30,260 bases of DNA from an uncultured Lachnospiraceae bacterium (GCA_910587765.1 CAJUNR010000014.1:12892-43151); one strand, 5' to 3'. Numbered from the stretch's first letter, positions 15,532-23,250 are shown. Numbers and translations are program-made. The notes: generated by a model not told the origin, from the letters alone.

Positions 15532-15927
15532 ATGTTGAATGAAAATGTAAAAAAACTGCTGGCCGAGAATATGTGGGATTTAGCCACCTGTGCCAATAAT
15601 GAGCCGAATGTGGTTCCCGTGGCGTTCAAGGATGTAACGGAAGACAGGAAGCTGGTAGTGGGTGACGTATTCCTTGAGACCACGCTGAACAATCTGAAGG
15701 CAAACGGCGGCAGGATTGCCATTTCCGTATATGATGCAAAGTCTCTGGAAGGCTACCAGATCAAGGGCATTGCGGAGTACGTGACAGAAGGTGCGGTTGT
15801 TGATACGTTTAAGGCCATGGTGGAAAAAATGTTCAATGGAGCGGCTACCGCAAAGGGTGCGCTGGTTATTACACCAAAAAAGGTGATCGTGACTACCCCT
15901 GGGGCGGAGAACAAAAAAGTTCTGTAA
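15532..15927 (+). CDS. Pyridoxamine 5'-phosphate oxidase-fold flavin-binding protein
   Basis: This 131-residue single-domain protein of the split-barrel (PPOX/FMN-binding) type shows the conserved order NVVPVAFKDV, VVGDVFLETTLNNLKANGGRIAISVYD and GYQIKGIAEYVTEG. Members bind FMN or F420-like flavins and act as small oxidoreductases; the substrate here cannot be read from sequence. An AGGAGGT site precedes the ATG. It is the first cargo gene, with a SigA-type promoter and the palindromic operator shared with hxlR. A hairpin ending in GTTTT separates it from the ferredoxin gene. Confidence 0.85.
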   Translation: MLNENVKKLLAENMWDLATCANNEPNVVPVAFKDVTEDRKLVVGDVFLETTLNNLKANGGRIAISVYDAKSLEGYQIKGIAEYVTEGAVVDTFKAMVEKMFNGAATAKGALVITPKKVIVTTPGAENKKVL

Positions 15928-15944
15928 GGCGGACAAAAAGCGGC

Positions 15945-15981
15945 GGGTGCAGAGCACATAAAAATGCTCTGTACCCGTTTT
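15945..15981 (+). terminator. Hairpin terminator after the PPOX gene
   Basis: GGGTGCAGAGCA (15945-15956) pairs with TGCTCTGTACCC (15965-15976), one wobble, followed by GTTTT. The weak T-run suggests partial read-through into the ferredoxin gene. Confidence 0.65.
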
Positions 15982-16068
15982 ACATATGGCAGATAATAGT
16001 TGTGTGATGTTAAAGTTAAATAGCCATGCCGTGGAGCCGCGTGGCTTATAACACTATGGGAGGAAATT

Positions 16069-16272
16069 ATGAAAGCCTATATTGATCCGGAAAAATGTAT
16101 TGGCTGTGGGGCCTGCATCGCAGAATGCCCGGAACACGCGATCATTATGCTGCCGGGTTTTCGGAGTGAGGTACAGGCTGCAAAATGTAACGGCTGCGGG
16201 CATTGTGTGGAACTTTGCCATAGAAAGGCGCCGGTATTGCGTGATGAAGGGATCATGCCAGGTCACAGATAA
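16069..16272 (+). CDS. 2[4Fe-4S] ferredoxin
   Basis: This 67-residue bacterial ferredoxin has two complete cluster motifs: Cys10/13/16/20 (CIGCGACIAECP) and Cys40/43/46/50 (CNGCGHCVELCH). It carries electrons at low potential and is a plausible partner for the adjacent flavoprotein. GGGAGGA precedes the ATG. An 8-bp hairpin (AGCCATGC with GCGTGGCT, about 16022-16046) lies in the leader. Its last 20 bases overlap the 3' end of the convergent sirtuin gene, so the two transcripts are antisense to each other at their ends. Confidence 0.92.
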   Translation: MKAYIDPEKCIGCGACIAECPEHAIIMLPGFRSEVQAAKCNGCGHCVELCHRKAPVLRDEGIMPGHR

Positions 16273-17119
16273 CGGCGTCAACATCCCTGCTTATCACAAT
16301 GGAGCGGTCTTCTAATAATGCGGGATAGCAGGGATTGGTGAGGTTTACGCTTGCATAAACGGCGTCCGGATTCTTTGCGGCCATGTTCCAGAAAGGAAAC
16401 TTTATGACGCCAGGCGAATTGAAGCCGACGCCCAGTTCAAGGTATAAAATCCTTCCGGTTTCATGGCATGACAGGTATTCTTCATAGCGGTCATGTGCAG
16501 TATGCCAGCCTTCATCCCGGACGAAGGTATCATCCCAGAACAGGTTAAAGTCCATTTCCCGTCCGCATTTTGGACAGTGCGGGATGAGTTCTGCGGGTAT
16601 CCGCATATCCCTGGCCTCTGCCATCATTTTTTTCAGGGTTTCGTAATTGTCATAAGTGGCAGGGTGGCAGGGTTTCGAGCATTGGAAGAGCCCGAAATCG
16701 CCCTGGGTATAGCACAGTTTTTCTTTCGGGAAACCGGAGCGTTGGAACGTATGGTCGATGTTGGTAGTCAGGACAAAATAATCTTTCCCGGTCAGAAGTT
16801 CCAACAGTTTCCTGTGGGTATTTTTTGGAATCTCCTCATAGCGGTTGATCCATGCCCAGCGTGACCAGTATGCCCACCGTTCTTCATTGGTTTCAAAGTC
16901 CGCAAAACAGCCGGTATACATATCTGCCATGCCATATTTATTCACGAAGTCTCCAAAATGTTTTTTCAGGCGTTCCCCGGCAAATTCGTATCCTGCGGAA
17001 GCGGAGAGGCCGCTCCCAGCGCCGATGATCACGGCATCGGATTCTTCAAAGGACAGCCGGAGCTTTTTCAGTTCGTTTTCATAGGTTCCGGTTGTGCCGG
17101 CGGCGATGTTTTTTATCAT
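16253..17119 (-). CDS. Class M sirtuin (SirTM-type) protein ADP-ribosyltransferase
   Basis: This 288-residue SIR2-fold protein has the NAD-binding GAGSGLSASAGY (33-44), TTNIDHTF with Asn120, and zinc-site cysteines 147, 151, 182 and 185. The catalytic His of deacetylating sirtuins (motif HG) is replaced by Gln139 in YTQGD, as in the class M sirtuins shown to be mono-ADP-ribosyltransferases in staphylococci and streptococci. The macrodomain gene that would reverse the mark lies across the divergent promoter, after hxlR. The GcvH-L and LplA2 genes usual in pathogen operons are absent. The start is preceded by GGAGGC on the minus strand. Confidence 0.88.
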   Translation of the reverse strand: MIKNIAAGTTGTYENELKKLRLSFEESDAVIIGAGSGLSASAGYEFAGERLKKHFGDFVNKYGMADMYTGCFADFETNEERWAYWSRWAWINRYEEIPKNTHRKLLELLTGKDYFVLTTNIDHTFQRSGFPKEKLCYTQGDFGLFQCSKPCHPATYDNYETLKKMMAEARDMRIPAELIPHCPKCGREMDFNLFWDDTFVRDEGWHTAHDRYEEYLSCHETGRILYLELGVGFNSPGVIKFPFWNMAAKNPDAVYASVNLTNPCYPALLEDRSIVISRDVDAVICDLA

Positions 17120-17152
17120 GATGGATGCCTCCTTTATCGTTTTCTCGTCAGC

Positions 17153-17181
17153 AGTATATTCTTTCTACTTGATATGGGCAA
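17153..17181 (-). promoter_or_regulatory. Putative promoter of the sirtuin gene
   Basis: On the minus strand TTGCCC (17176-17181) and TATACT (17153-17158) are 17 bp apart, 34 bp before the ATG. The shared operator of hxlR begins 10 bp upstream, so one regulator could control both directions. Confidence 0.55.
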
Positions 17182-17190
17182 TATATTTGT

Positions 17191-17253
17191 AAATTTATTA
17201 GTCACTATTCTTTTTCATAGTAACTTGATTTTTGATTGATATAAAGGGATAAT
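17191..17253 (+). promoter_or_regulatory. Promoter and shared operator box before hxlR (site 2)
   Basis: TTGATT (17225-17230) and GATAAT (17248-17253) are 17 bp apart. The 34 bp upstream begin with AAATTTATTAGT, identical to site 1 at the same spacing, and end with TTTCATAGTAACTTGA, nearly identical to site 3. Confidence 0.7.
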
Positions 17254-17293
17254 GATGGGGATACGCAGAAAAAGAATGAGTTGAGGTGATCAC

Positions 17294-17680
17294 ATGTATA
17301 AACCAAAATTAGACAAGGATATCCGCTGTCCGTTGGAATATGGCTTGGATGTGTTCGGGGGTAAATGGAATTCCCGGATCATCTGTGTGCTGGCGGCAAA
17401 AAAGACACTGCGGTACAGTGAATTGCGCAGTGAGCTTACCAATATTACGGATGCGGTTCTTGGCGCTTCGTTAAAGGCACTGATGAAAAACGGTATGATA
17501 AACCGGCAGTCCTATGATGAAATCCCTCCCAGGGTGGAATATTCCCTTACGGAGAAGGGGCTGTCTGTCGTCCCCATTTTGCAGAGCATCTGCCAGTGGT
17601 CGGGCGCTTATCATAAAGAGGATACGGAACATGCCATGCAGCATTGCCAGAAGTGTGATTATAACGGTGGCGGGAGATAG
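17294..17680 (+). CDS. HxlR-family winged-helix regulator
   Basis: This 128-residue HxlR protein contains the family segments CPLEYGLDVFGGKWNSRIICVL, RYSELRSELTNITDAVLGASLKAL, and the wing PPRVEYSLTEKG. Cys12, in the DIRCPLEY motif, is the conserved N-terminal cysteine used for thiol or quinone sensing by YodB and HypR in Bacillus. An extra pair (CQKC) lies near the C-terminus. It probably regulates its own operon, the divergent sirtuin gene and the two other promoters with the same box. It starts an operon with the macrodomain and MATE genes. GAGGTGAT precedes the ATG. Confidence 0.9.
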   Translation: MYKPKLDKDIRCPLEYGLDVFGGKWNSRIICVLAAKKTLRYSELRSELTNITDAVLGASLKALMKNGMINRQSYDEIPPRVEYSLTEKGLSVVPILQSICQWSGAYHKEDTEHAMQHCQKCDYNGGGR

Positions 17681-17701
17681 CGGAGGGGAGGTGTGTGGAA
17701 A

Positions 17702-18487
17702 ATGAGCCGGTTAGAAAAAATCCGGATACTGAACAGCCTGCTTTTGGAAGAAATGCCGGAGTACAGGCAGCAGGCGGAACGGTTCGCGGAAGATATGGAG
17801 AGCCAGAGGCGGCTGCTCCGAAGCCTGATGAATGTGCGTTATCCCGGAAAGTGCCTGAACCTGGAATTCCTGCACCTGCAGGATGAACTGTTAGCAGAGG
17901 AACGGGAAGAAAAAGGGGTAGTGGATGTTATGGAGCTGCCGGCCGTGAATTCAGACAGCCGTATCTCCCTATGGCAGGGGGATATTACGCGGCTGAATGC
18001 GGATGCCATTGTGAATGCGGCCAATTCGCAGATGCTTGGCTGCTTCATTCCGTGCCATGCCTGTATCGACAATGCCATTCATTCAGCGGCAGGGCTGCAG
18101 CTTAGGGATGAGTGCATGGAACTGATGCAGGCGCAGGGCTGTGAGGAGCCTGTGGGCAGGGCGAAGATAACAAAGGGATATAACCTTCCTGCAAAATTTG
18201 TACTGCATACGGTGGGGCCGGCAGTATCGGGAGCCGTTACGCAGGAAGATGAAAAAAAGCTGGAAGCCTGTTACCGTTCCTGCCTGGAACTGGCAGAAGC
18301 CAATGGGATCAGGAGCATTGCGTTCTGCTGTATATCGACGGGGGTATTCTGTTTTCCAAATGAACTGGCGGCTGAAATTGCCGTCCAGACAGTCCGGGAG
18401 GGTCTGGGAGATTCAGATATTCAAAAAGTGGTCTTTAATGTGTTTCAGGATTATGACAAAAGGATTTATGGCAATATCCTGCAATAA
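17702..18487 (+). CDS. Zinc-type macrodomain protein-ADP-ribose hydrolase
   Basis: The 261-residue protein has a helical N-terminal part (about 1-75) and a macrodomain. The ligand loops GDIT (93-96) and NAANS (105-109) are followed by the Cys/His-rich CFIPCHACID (114-123) that marks the zinc-dependent class linked to SirTM sirtuins. The ISTGVFCFP loop follows later. Homologues remove ADP-ribose from the target modified by the sirtuin. ATG 17702 has GGGGAGG about ten bases upstream; a GTG at 17693 would overlap the site. It begins 21 bp after hxlR and is followed closely by the MATE gene. Confidence 0.9.
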   Translation: MSRLEKIRILNSLLLEEMPEYRQQAERFAEDMESQRRLLRSLMNVRYPGKCLNLEFLHLQDELLAEEREEKGVVDVMELPAVNSDSRISLWQGDITRLNADAIVNAANSQMLGCFIPCHACIDNAIHSAAGLQLRDECMELMQAQGCEEPVGRAKITKGYNLPAKFVLHTVGPAVSGAVTQEDEKKLEACYRSCLELAEANGIRSIAFCCISTGVFCFPNELAAEIAVQTVREGLGDSDIQKVVFNVFQDYDKRIYGNILQ

Positions 18488-18512
18488 CCTGTATGGAAAG
18501 AGGATGGAGAAG

Positions 18513-19913
18513 ATGGAAAAAGAGTGTGAAAATATCAGCAGCAAAGAAAACGAACTGGCGGGGCTTCCTGTCCGGCGGCTCTTTTTCAAGCTGGCAGTCC
18601 CGGCAGTGACCGCACAGGTCATCAATGTGACCTATAATATGGTTGACCGGATGTTCATCGGGCATATTCCGAAGATTGGGGCAGATGCGCTGACAGGTGT
18701 GGGTGTGACGATGCCGGTTATCCTTGGTATATCTGCTTTTGCGGCATTGGTCAGTATGGGCGGGGCGCCGAGGGCTTCCATTGCGCTTGGCAGAAAGCAG
18801 CATGGGGAGGCGGAAAGGATTCTCGGAACATGCACGTTTACGCTGGCTGCCCTTTCCATAATCCTGACGGTTGTTATGCTATTGTTCGGAAGACAGATCC
18901 TGCTGCTGTTTGGTGCGGATGCGCAGACAATCCCCTATGCGGCGGATTACATACAGATTTACTGCATGGGGACGGTTTTTGTCCAGCTTTCTTTAGGGTT
19001 GAATTCGTTTATTACGGCACAGGGCTTTTCTGGAACCAGTATGCTGACCGTGCTGATCGGGGCTGTGCTGAACTGTATTTTAGATCCGGTGTTCATCTAT
19101 CTTTTCCATATGGGGGTAAAAGGCGCTGCGCTTGCGACAGTGATAAGCCAGTGCATATCTTCCGTATGGGTGACAGCCTTTTTGTGTTCCGGCAGGAGTG
19201 TGATACGGCTGCGCAGAAGTCTGATCCGCTTTGAGCCGGGGATACTGCTCCCGTGTATTGCCCTTGGGTTTTCCCCCTGTCTGATGCAGATCACGGAAAA
19301 CCTTGTGGCTGTCTGTTTCAATGTCTCACTCTTGAAGTATGCAGGGAATACAGCAGTGGGGGCAGTCACAATTTTATGTACGATCATGAATTTTACTATG
19401 CTCCTTCTGACGGGCATGACACAGGGAGCGCAGCCTATCTTAAGCTATAATGCGGGGGCGGGGAACGCAGGGCGGGTGAAGGAGACTTTCCGCATGGTCC
19501 TGTTTTCCTGTACGGTCGGTTCGGTTCTGATATGGGCGTTTTGTATGTTTGGGAATGAGCTGCTGGCGGGTATTTTTACGAATGATGCCGGGCTGCTGGC
19601 GTATACGGCCTGGGCTCTGCGGATTTTTATGTCTATGTCTGCAATTTTTGGGATACAGGTAGCCTGCCAGTACAGCATGGTGGCATTGGGAAATGCGCCG
19701 GTGGCGATTTTTCTTTCCATTTATAGAAAAATCCTTCTGCTGATACCTCTGATCTTTCTTATGCCCAAAATAATGGAAAATAAAGCTGCAGGAATTTTCA
19801 TGGCAGAGCCAATAGCGGATACGGCTGCAGTGTGTACTACGTCGGTATGCTTTTATTTCAGTTTCCGTAAGTTACTAAGATCTATGGAAGATGAGGCGGT
19901 GGAATTCAGGTAG
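18513..19913 (+). CDS. MATE-family multidrug efflux transporter
   Basis: The protein is about 466 residues, with twelve predicted membrane segments in two halves. The N-terminal signature LPVRRLFFKLAVPAVTAQ and NVTYNMVDRMFIGHI are typical of the MepA-like MATE branch, which exports cationic drugs and dyes with Na+ or H+. ATG 18513 has AAAGAGG at nine bases; ATG 18504 is an alternative only two bases from a site. It is third in the hxlR-macrodomain-MATE operon, so it is probably induced with the ADP-ribosylation genes. No clear terminator follows. Confidence 0.9.
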   Translation: MEKECENISSKENELAGLPVRRLFFKLAVPAVTAQVINVTYNMVDRMFIGHIPKIGADALTGVGVTMPVILGISAFAALVSMGGAPRASIALGRKQHGEAERILGTCTFTLAALSIILTVVMLLFGRQILLLFGADAQTIPYAADYIQIYCMGTVFVQLSLGLNSFITAQGFSGTSMLTVLIGAVLNCILDPVFIYLFHMGVKGAALATVISQCISSVWVTAFLCSGRSVIRLRRSLIRFEPGILLPCIALGFSPCLMQITENLVAVCFNVSLLKYAGNTAVGAVTILCTIMNFTMLLLTGMTQGAQPILSYNAGAGNAGRVKETFRMVLFSCTVGSVLIWAFCMFGNELLAGIFTNDAGLLAYTAWALRIFMSMSAIFGIQVACQYSMVALGNAPVAIFLSIYRKILLLIPLIFLMPKIMENKAAGIFMAEPIADTAAVCTTSVCFYFSFRKLLRSMEDEAVEFR

Positions 19914-19934
19914 GCCGGGGAAAGAAAGGGGATT

Positions 19935-19997
19935 AAAAAAATGAGTTGCTCATCAATTTCATAGTATCTTGAAATCTGGAGTCTTCAATGGTATTGT
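19935..19997 (+). promoter_or_regulatory. Promoter and shared operator box before DUF134-NifX (site 3)
   Basis: TTGAAA (19969-19974) and TATTGT (19992-19997) are 17 bp apart. Upstream lies ATGAG-TTG-CTCAT, a short dyad, then AATTTCATAGTATCTTGA, aligning without gaps with sites 1 and 2 when anchored on the -35. Confidence 0.7.
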
Positions 19998-20031
19998 GTT
20001 ATCGTTATATGTCGGAAATGGAGGTGGGTAT

Positions 20032-20838
20032 ATGGCAAGGCCAGTCCGGCGCAGGAGGATCTGTTTTGAACCCAAATATGACAGTTTTGCCCCATGTGGT
20101 GCAAAGGGCAGGGAGCAGGTTCTGCTGACAGTGGATGAATTTGAGGCGGTCCGTCTGATCGACCATGAAAAGAAGACTCATGAGCAGTGTGCCAGGCAGA
20201 TGGGGATTTCCCGCACTACGGTCACGGAAATGTATGAAAGAGCCAGGACGAAGATCGCGGACTGCCTTGTGGGTGGAAAGACGCTTTGTATTTCCGGCGG
20301 GAATTATGCGCTCTGTGACGGCTCTGCATGGAGGTGCTGCGGCAAAAAATGTGACAGGGCCAGAGCTGCGGCCGAAATTGAAGGTGAAAGAAAGGAAGAT
20401 GGGATCATGAAGATTGCAGTTACTTATGAAAATGGAAATGTATTCCCGCATTTTGGGCATACAGAGCAGTTTAAGGTTTATGAGATTGAAGATGGGAAAG
20501 TTGCCGGGGCGCAGGTAGTGGATACAAACGGGAGCGGCCATGGTGCCCTTGCGGGGATGCTGTCTGCGCTGAATGTGGACACGCTGATCTGCGGCGGGAT
20601 CGGGGCAGGCGCGCAGACTGCCCTGGCAGAAGCAGGCATCCGCCTTTATGGAGGCGTATCTGGCAGTGCGGATGAGGCTGTGGATAAACTGCTTGCAGGA
20701 AACCTGACGTTTGACCCGGATGTCCATTGTGACCATCATGAACACGGGCATCACGGAGAAGGACATCGGCATGGAAATGGGCATGGCTGTGGGGAAGTTA
20801 AGCATGGCTGTGCAGGAAATGGGGGCGGATGTCAGTGA
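20032..20838 (+). CDS. DUF134-NifX fusion protein with His/Cys-rich tail
   Basis: The 268-residue protein has three parts. Residues 1-125 are a DUF134 DNA-binding domain (RPVRRRRICFEPKYDSFAPCG, HTH around 46-75, RTTVTEMYERARTKIA) with a Cys-rich linker. Residues 126-230 are a NifX/NifB-type iron-molybdenum-cofactor-binding domain (MKIAVTYENGNVFPHFGH, TLICGGIGAGAQ). The last 37 residues hold ten His and four Cys. The domain pairing suggests a metal- or cluster-responsive regulator or carrier. GGAGGTG (20020-20026) fixes ATG 20032. An internal ATG at 20407 could make the NifX part alone. It heads the redox operon and overlaps the hemerythrin gene. Confidence 0.85.
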   Translation: MARPVRRRRICFEPKYDSFAPCGAKGREQVLLTVDEFEAVRLIDHEKKTHEQCARQMGISRTTVTEMYERARTKIADCLVGGKTLCISGGNYALCDGSAWRCCGKKCDRARAAAEIEGERKEDGIMKIAVTYENGNVFPHFGHTEQFKVYEIEDGKVAGAQVVDTNGSGHGALAGMLSALNVDTLICGGIGAGAQTALAEAGIRLYGGVSGSADEAVDKLLAGNLTFDPDVHCDHHEHGHHGEGHRHGNGHGCGEVKHGCAGNGGGCQ

Positions 20839-21236
20839 GCAGGTATGAATTTACTAAGAAACTGGAAACAGGAAATGCGATTATAGACAAGGAACACAGG
20901 GAGTTGTTTCAGGCAGTGAACAAACTCCTGGAAGCCTGCAGTGAGGGTAAAGGAAGGGCTTCCATGGATGAAACAATAAATTTCCTGAACAATTATGTGA
21001 ACCAGCATTTTTCACATGAGGAGCAGCTTCAGAAACAGAGCGGTTATCCTGGGATAGCGGCACATAAGACATTCCATGAAAAATACAAAAAGACGCTGAA
21101 AGAAATTACATCCCGGATATCCGTGTCCGGATCAACGATATCAGAACTTGGAAAGTTGAACGGGCATATCAGTGTTTTGATTTCCCATATCAGTACAGAG
21201 GATAAGCGGCTGGGTACATTTTTAAATCAGGCATAG
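20829..21236 (+). CDS. Bacteriohemerythrin
   Basis: This 135-residue hemerythrin has every diiron ligand in order: His23, His60 with Glu64 (HFSHEE), His79 and His83 (HKTFH), then His120 and Asp125 (HISTED). Such proteins bind O2 reversibly or act as O2/NO sensors or scavengers. The start overlaps the upstream stop by ten bases (translational coupling). It sits between the cofactor-binding and Mrp genes in an operon that also encodes superoxide reductase and rubredoxin, consistent with a role in coping with oxygen. Confidence 0.92.
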   Translation: MSVSRYEFTKKLETGNAIIDKEHRELFQAVNKLLEACSEGKGRASMDETINFLNNYVNQHFSHEEQLQKQSGYPGIAAHKTFHEKYKKTLKEITSRISVSGSTISELGKLNGHISVLISHISTEDKRLGTFLNQA

Positions 21237-21253
21237 ACAGGGAGGTGCGTTTA

Positions 21254-22099
21254 ATGCATGAAAGTGAAAACTGTTCCCATAACTGCCGGGAATGTGGGAG
21301 CGACTGTGCGGAAAGAAGAGAGCCACAGAGCTTTTTGGAGGAACCAAATGCTGGAACCCATGTGAAAAAGGTAATCGGCATTGTCAGCGGGAAAGGCGGT
21401 GTGGGAAAGTCCCTGGTGACTTCCCTGCTGGCATCTGCCATGCAGAAAAAGGGATATCGGTGCGCTATTTTGGACGCTGATATTACGGGACCGTCAATTC
21501 CCCGTATGTTCGGCATCCGGAAGAAAGCGGTAAGCAATGAAACAGGGATACTTCCGGCAGAGACTAAAGACGGAATGAAGATTATGTCTGTCAATCTGCT
21601 TCTGGAGCATGACACGGACCCAGTAGTATGGCGGGGACCGCTAATTGCAGGTACGGTTAAGCAGTTCTGGACGGATGTCTGCTGGGGGGATGTTGACTAT
21701 ATGTTTGTGGATATGCCACCGGGGACCGGGGATGTCCCGCTGACGGTGTTCCAATCTCTCCCGGTGGATGGGATTGTTGTGGTGACTTCCCCGCAGGAGC
21801 TGGTTGGCATGATCGTGGGTAAGGCTGTGAAAATGGCAGAGATGTTACATATCCCAGTGATCGGCATCGTGGAGAATATGGCGTATTTTGAATGCCCGTC
21901 CTGCCATGAGAAGCATTTTATATTTGGGGAGAGCCATGTAAAACAGTCGGCCGCAGAATATGAAATTGGCATGACGGCGCAGATTCCTGTTGAGCCCAGG
22001 TTAGCGTCTGTCTGTGACAGCGGCTGTATTGCCGATTTTGAGGCAGGATGGCTGTCAGGACTGGCGGAAGGGATAGAAGCAGGAGATGGTAAAAAGTGA
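21254..22099 (+). CDS. Mrp/NBP35-family Fe-S carrier ATPase
   Basis: This 281-residue P-loop ATPase of the Mrp/ApbC type carries the deviant Walker A GKGGVGKS at 46-53, DADITGPSIPRMFG, and DMPPGTGDVPLTV as in the family. Cys214 and Cys217 (CPSC) form the cluster-binding pair at the dimer interface. The N-terminus adds four cysteines (7, 11, 14, 18) in a ferredoxin-like C-x3-C-x2-C-x3-C pattern, as in NBP35. It probably delivers Fe-S or related clusters, and its pairing with a NifX-domain protein recalls the ORP-type gene sets of anaerobes. GGAGG at 21241-21245 fixes ATG 21254. Confidence 0.92.
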   Translation: MHESENCSHNCRECGSDCAERREPQSFLEEPNAGTHVKKVIGIVSGKGGVGKSLVTSLLASAMQKKGYRCAILDADITGPSIPRMFGIRKKAVSNETGILPAETKDGMKIMSVNLLLEHDTDPVVWRGPLIAGTVKQFWTDVCWGDVDYMFVDMPPGTGDVPLTVFQSLPVDGIVVVTSPQELVGMIVGKAVKMAEMLHIPVIGIVENMAYFECPSCHEKHFIFGESHVKQSAAEYEIGMTAQIPVEPRLASVCDSGCIADFEAGWLSGLAEGIEAGDGKK

Positions 22100-22428
22100 A
22101 GGTAGGTATTATCCGGTGTATGCAGACGGAAGATTACTGTCCGGGAACTGCTGATTTTAAGGCTGTTCGGGAAAAGACAGGAACGTTTTCCGGTATCGGG
22201 GAGGAAATTGAGGTTATTGGTTTTATCAATTGCGGCGGCTGCCCTGGCAAAAAGGCCGTCCTGCGGGCGAGAGAACTTGTAAAGCGAGGTGCTGATACCC
22301 TTGCTTTTGCTTCCTGTATCAAGAAAGGAACCCCTATTGGGTATCCCTGTCCGTTTGCTAAAAAGATGAAGGAACTGATACAGAAAGACCTTGGAGAGCA
22401 GGTTAGCATTTTAGACTATACACATTAA
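22096..22428 (+). CDS. CGGC-domain protein
   Basis: This 110-residue protein has the namesake motif CGGC at 46-49 (FINCGGCPG), further cysteines 8 and 15, and a second Cys-bearing block ASCIKKGTPIGYPCPF. The family is thought to bind metal, and its function is unknown. The GTG start overlaps the mrp stop (GTGA), with AGGAGA (22081-22086) nine bases upstream. Its place between the Mrp ATPase and desulfoferrodoxin fits a cluster- or thiol-related role, which is inference. Confidence 0.85.
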   Translation: MKVGIIRCMQTEDYCPGTADFKAVREKTGTFSGIGEEIEVIGFINCGGCPGKKAVLRARELVKRGADTLAFASCIKKGTPIGYPCPFAKKMKELIQKDLGEQVSILDYTH

Positions 22429-22448
22429 AGAAAGAGAGGAATTATAGG

Positions 22449-22823
22449 ATGGAACAGAAATTTTATATTTGCGAGCATTGTGGGAATATTGTTGCGATGG
22501 TTAAGAATGCCGGGGTTCCGGTGATGTGCTGCGGGCAGAAGATGAAGGAGATTGTTCCAGGTACTGTGGATGCGGCTGTAGAGAAGCATGTTCCCATGTA
22601 TCAGGCAGAGAGAAATCTTGTAAAAGTCCGTGTGGGGGCTGCAGAGCATCCTATGCTGCCGGAGCATTATATTGAGTGGGTGTCCCTGCAGACGAAACAG
22701 GGAAATCAGAGGAAAGCACTGCATCCGGGAGATAAACCGGAGGTATGTTTTGCTCTTTGCGAGGGTGATGAGGTGGAGGCAGTTTATGCATATTGTAATC
22801 TGCACAGTCTTTGGAAAGCGTGA
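22449..22823 (+). CDS. Desulfoferrodoxin (superoxide reductase)
   Basis: This 124-residue two-domain superoxide reductase reduces superoxide to peroxide without making O2. The N-terminal desulforedoxin domain has Cys8, Cys11, Cys27 and Cys28. The neelaredoxin domain has the active iron ligands His47 (in EKHVP, with the functional Glu45/Lys46), His67, His73, Cys116 and His119. All are present, so it should be active. Rubredoxin, its usual electron donor, is encoded two positions downstream in the same operon. AGAGAGGA lies upstream of the ATG. Confidence 0.95.
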   Translation: MEQKFYICEHCGNIVAMVKNAGVPVMCCGQKMKEIVPGTVDAAVEKHVPMYQAERNLVKVRVGAAEHPMLPEHYIEWVSLQTKQGNQRKALHPGDKPEVCFALCEGDEVEAVYAYCNLHSLWKA

Positions 22824-22838
22824 TTGGGTAAAAAAAAT

Positions 22839-23250
22839 ATGAAGTTGATATTTACTGAGCAAAAGAACTTCACTGAGTAGCAGGTTCAGGATTTATTCTT
22901 GTTTGTAGGATGGGTATCGGGGCAATATCCAAGCCGCCTGCATAAGGCGTTGCTGCATTCCCTCCCACAGTTATTACGGTTTGGGATCAGAATAAGCTGG
23001 TTGGTCTTGCAAGGGTGATAGATGACGGCGAACTGGTTGCCTTTTTGCATTATGTTTTAGTCCGTCTTGATTATCAGCATCAGGGAATTGCCGGAAAAAT
23101 GCTTCAGATGATAATTGAGAAATATAAAGATTATTTATACATAGAGGGGATGCCGGAAGAAAGAATGCGGATTTTTATATGCAATTTGGTTTCTATATGA
23201 TGGCGGACGGCGTTGCAATGCAGAGATGTAATTTTGACAATAAAGTATGA
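22839..23250 (+). pseudogene. Decayed GNAT-family N-acetyltransferase
   Basis: Translation from ATG 22839 gives a GNAT-like start (KLIFTEQKNFTE), then an in-frame TAG, and LFLFVGWVSGQYPSRLHKAL. The reading must move to a second frame for VITVWDQNKLVGLARVIDDG and VRLDYQHQGIAGKMLQMIIEKYKDYL (the acetyl-CoA loop), and to a third for FYMQFGFYMMADGVAMQR, ending at TGA 23250. One stop and two frameshifts therefore interrupt an otherwise recognisable domain. It lies inside the redox operon between the superoxide reductase and rubredoxin genes. Confidence 0.85.
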
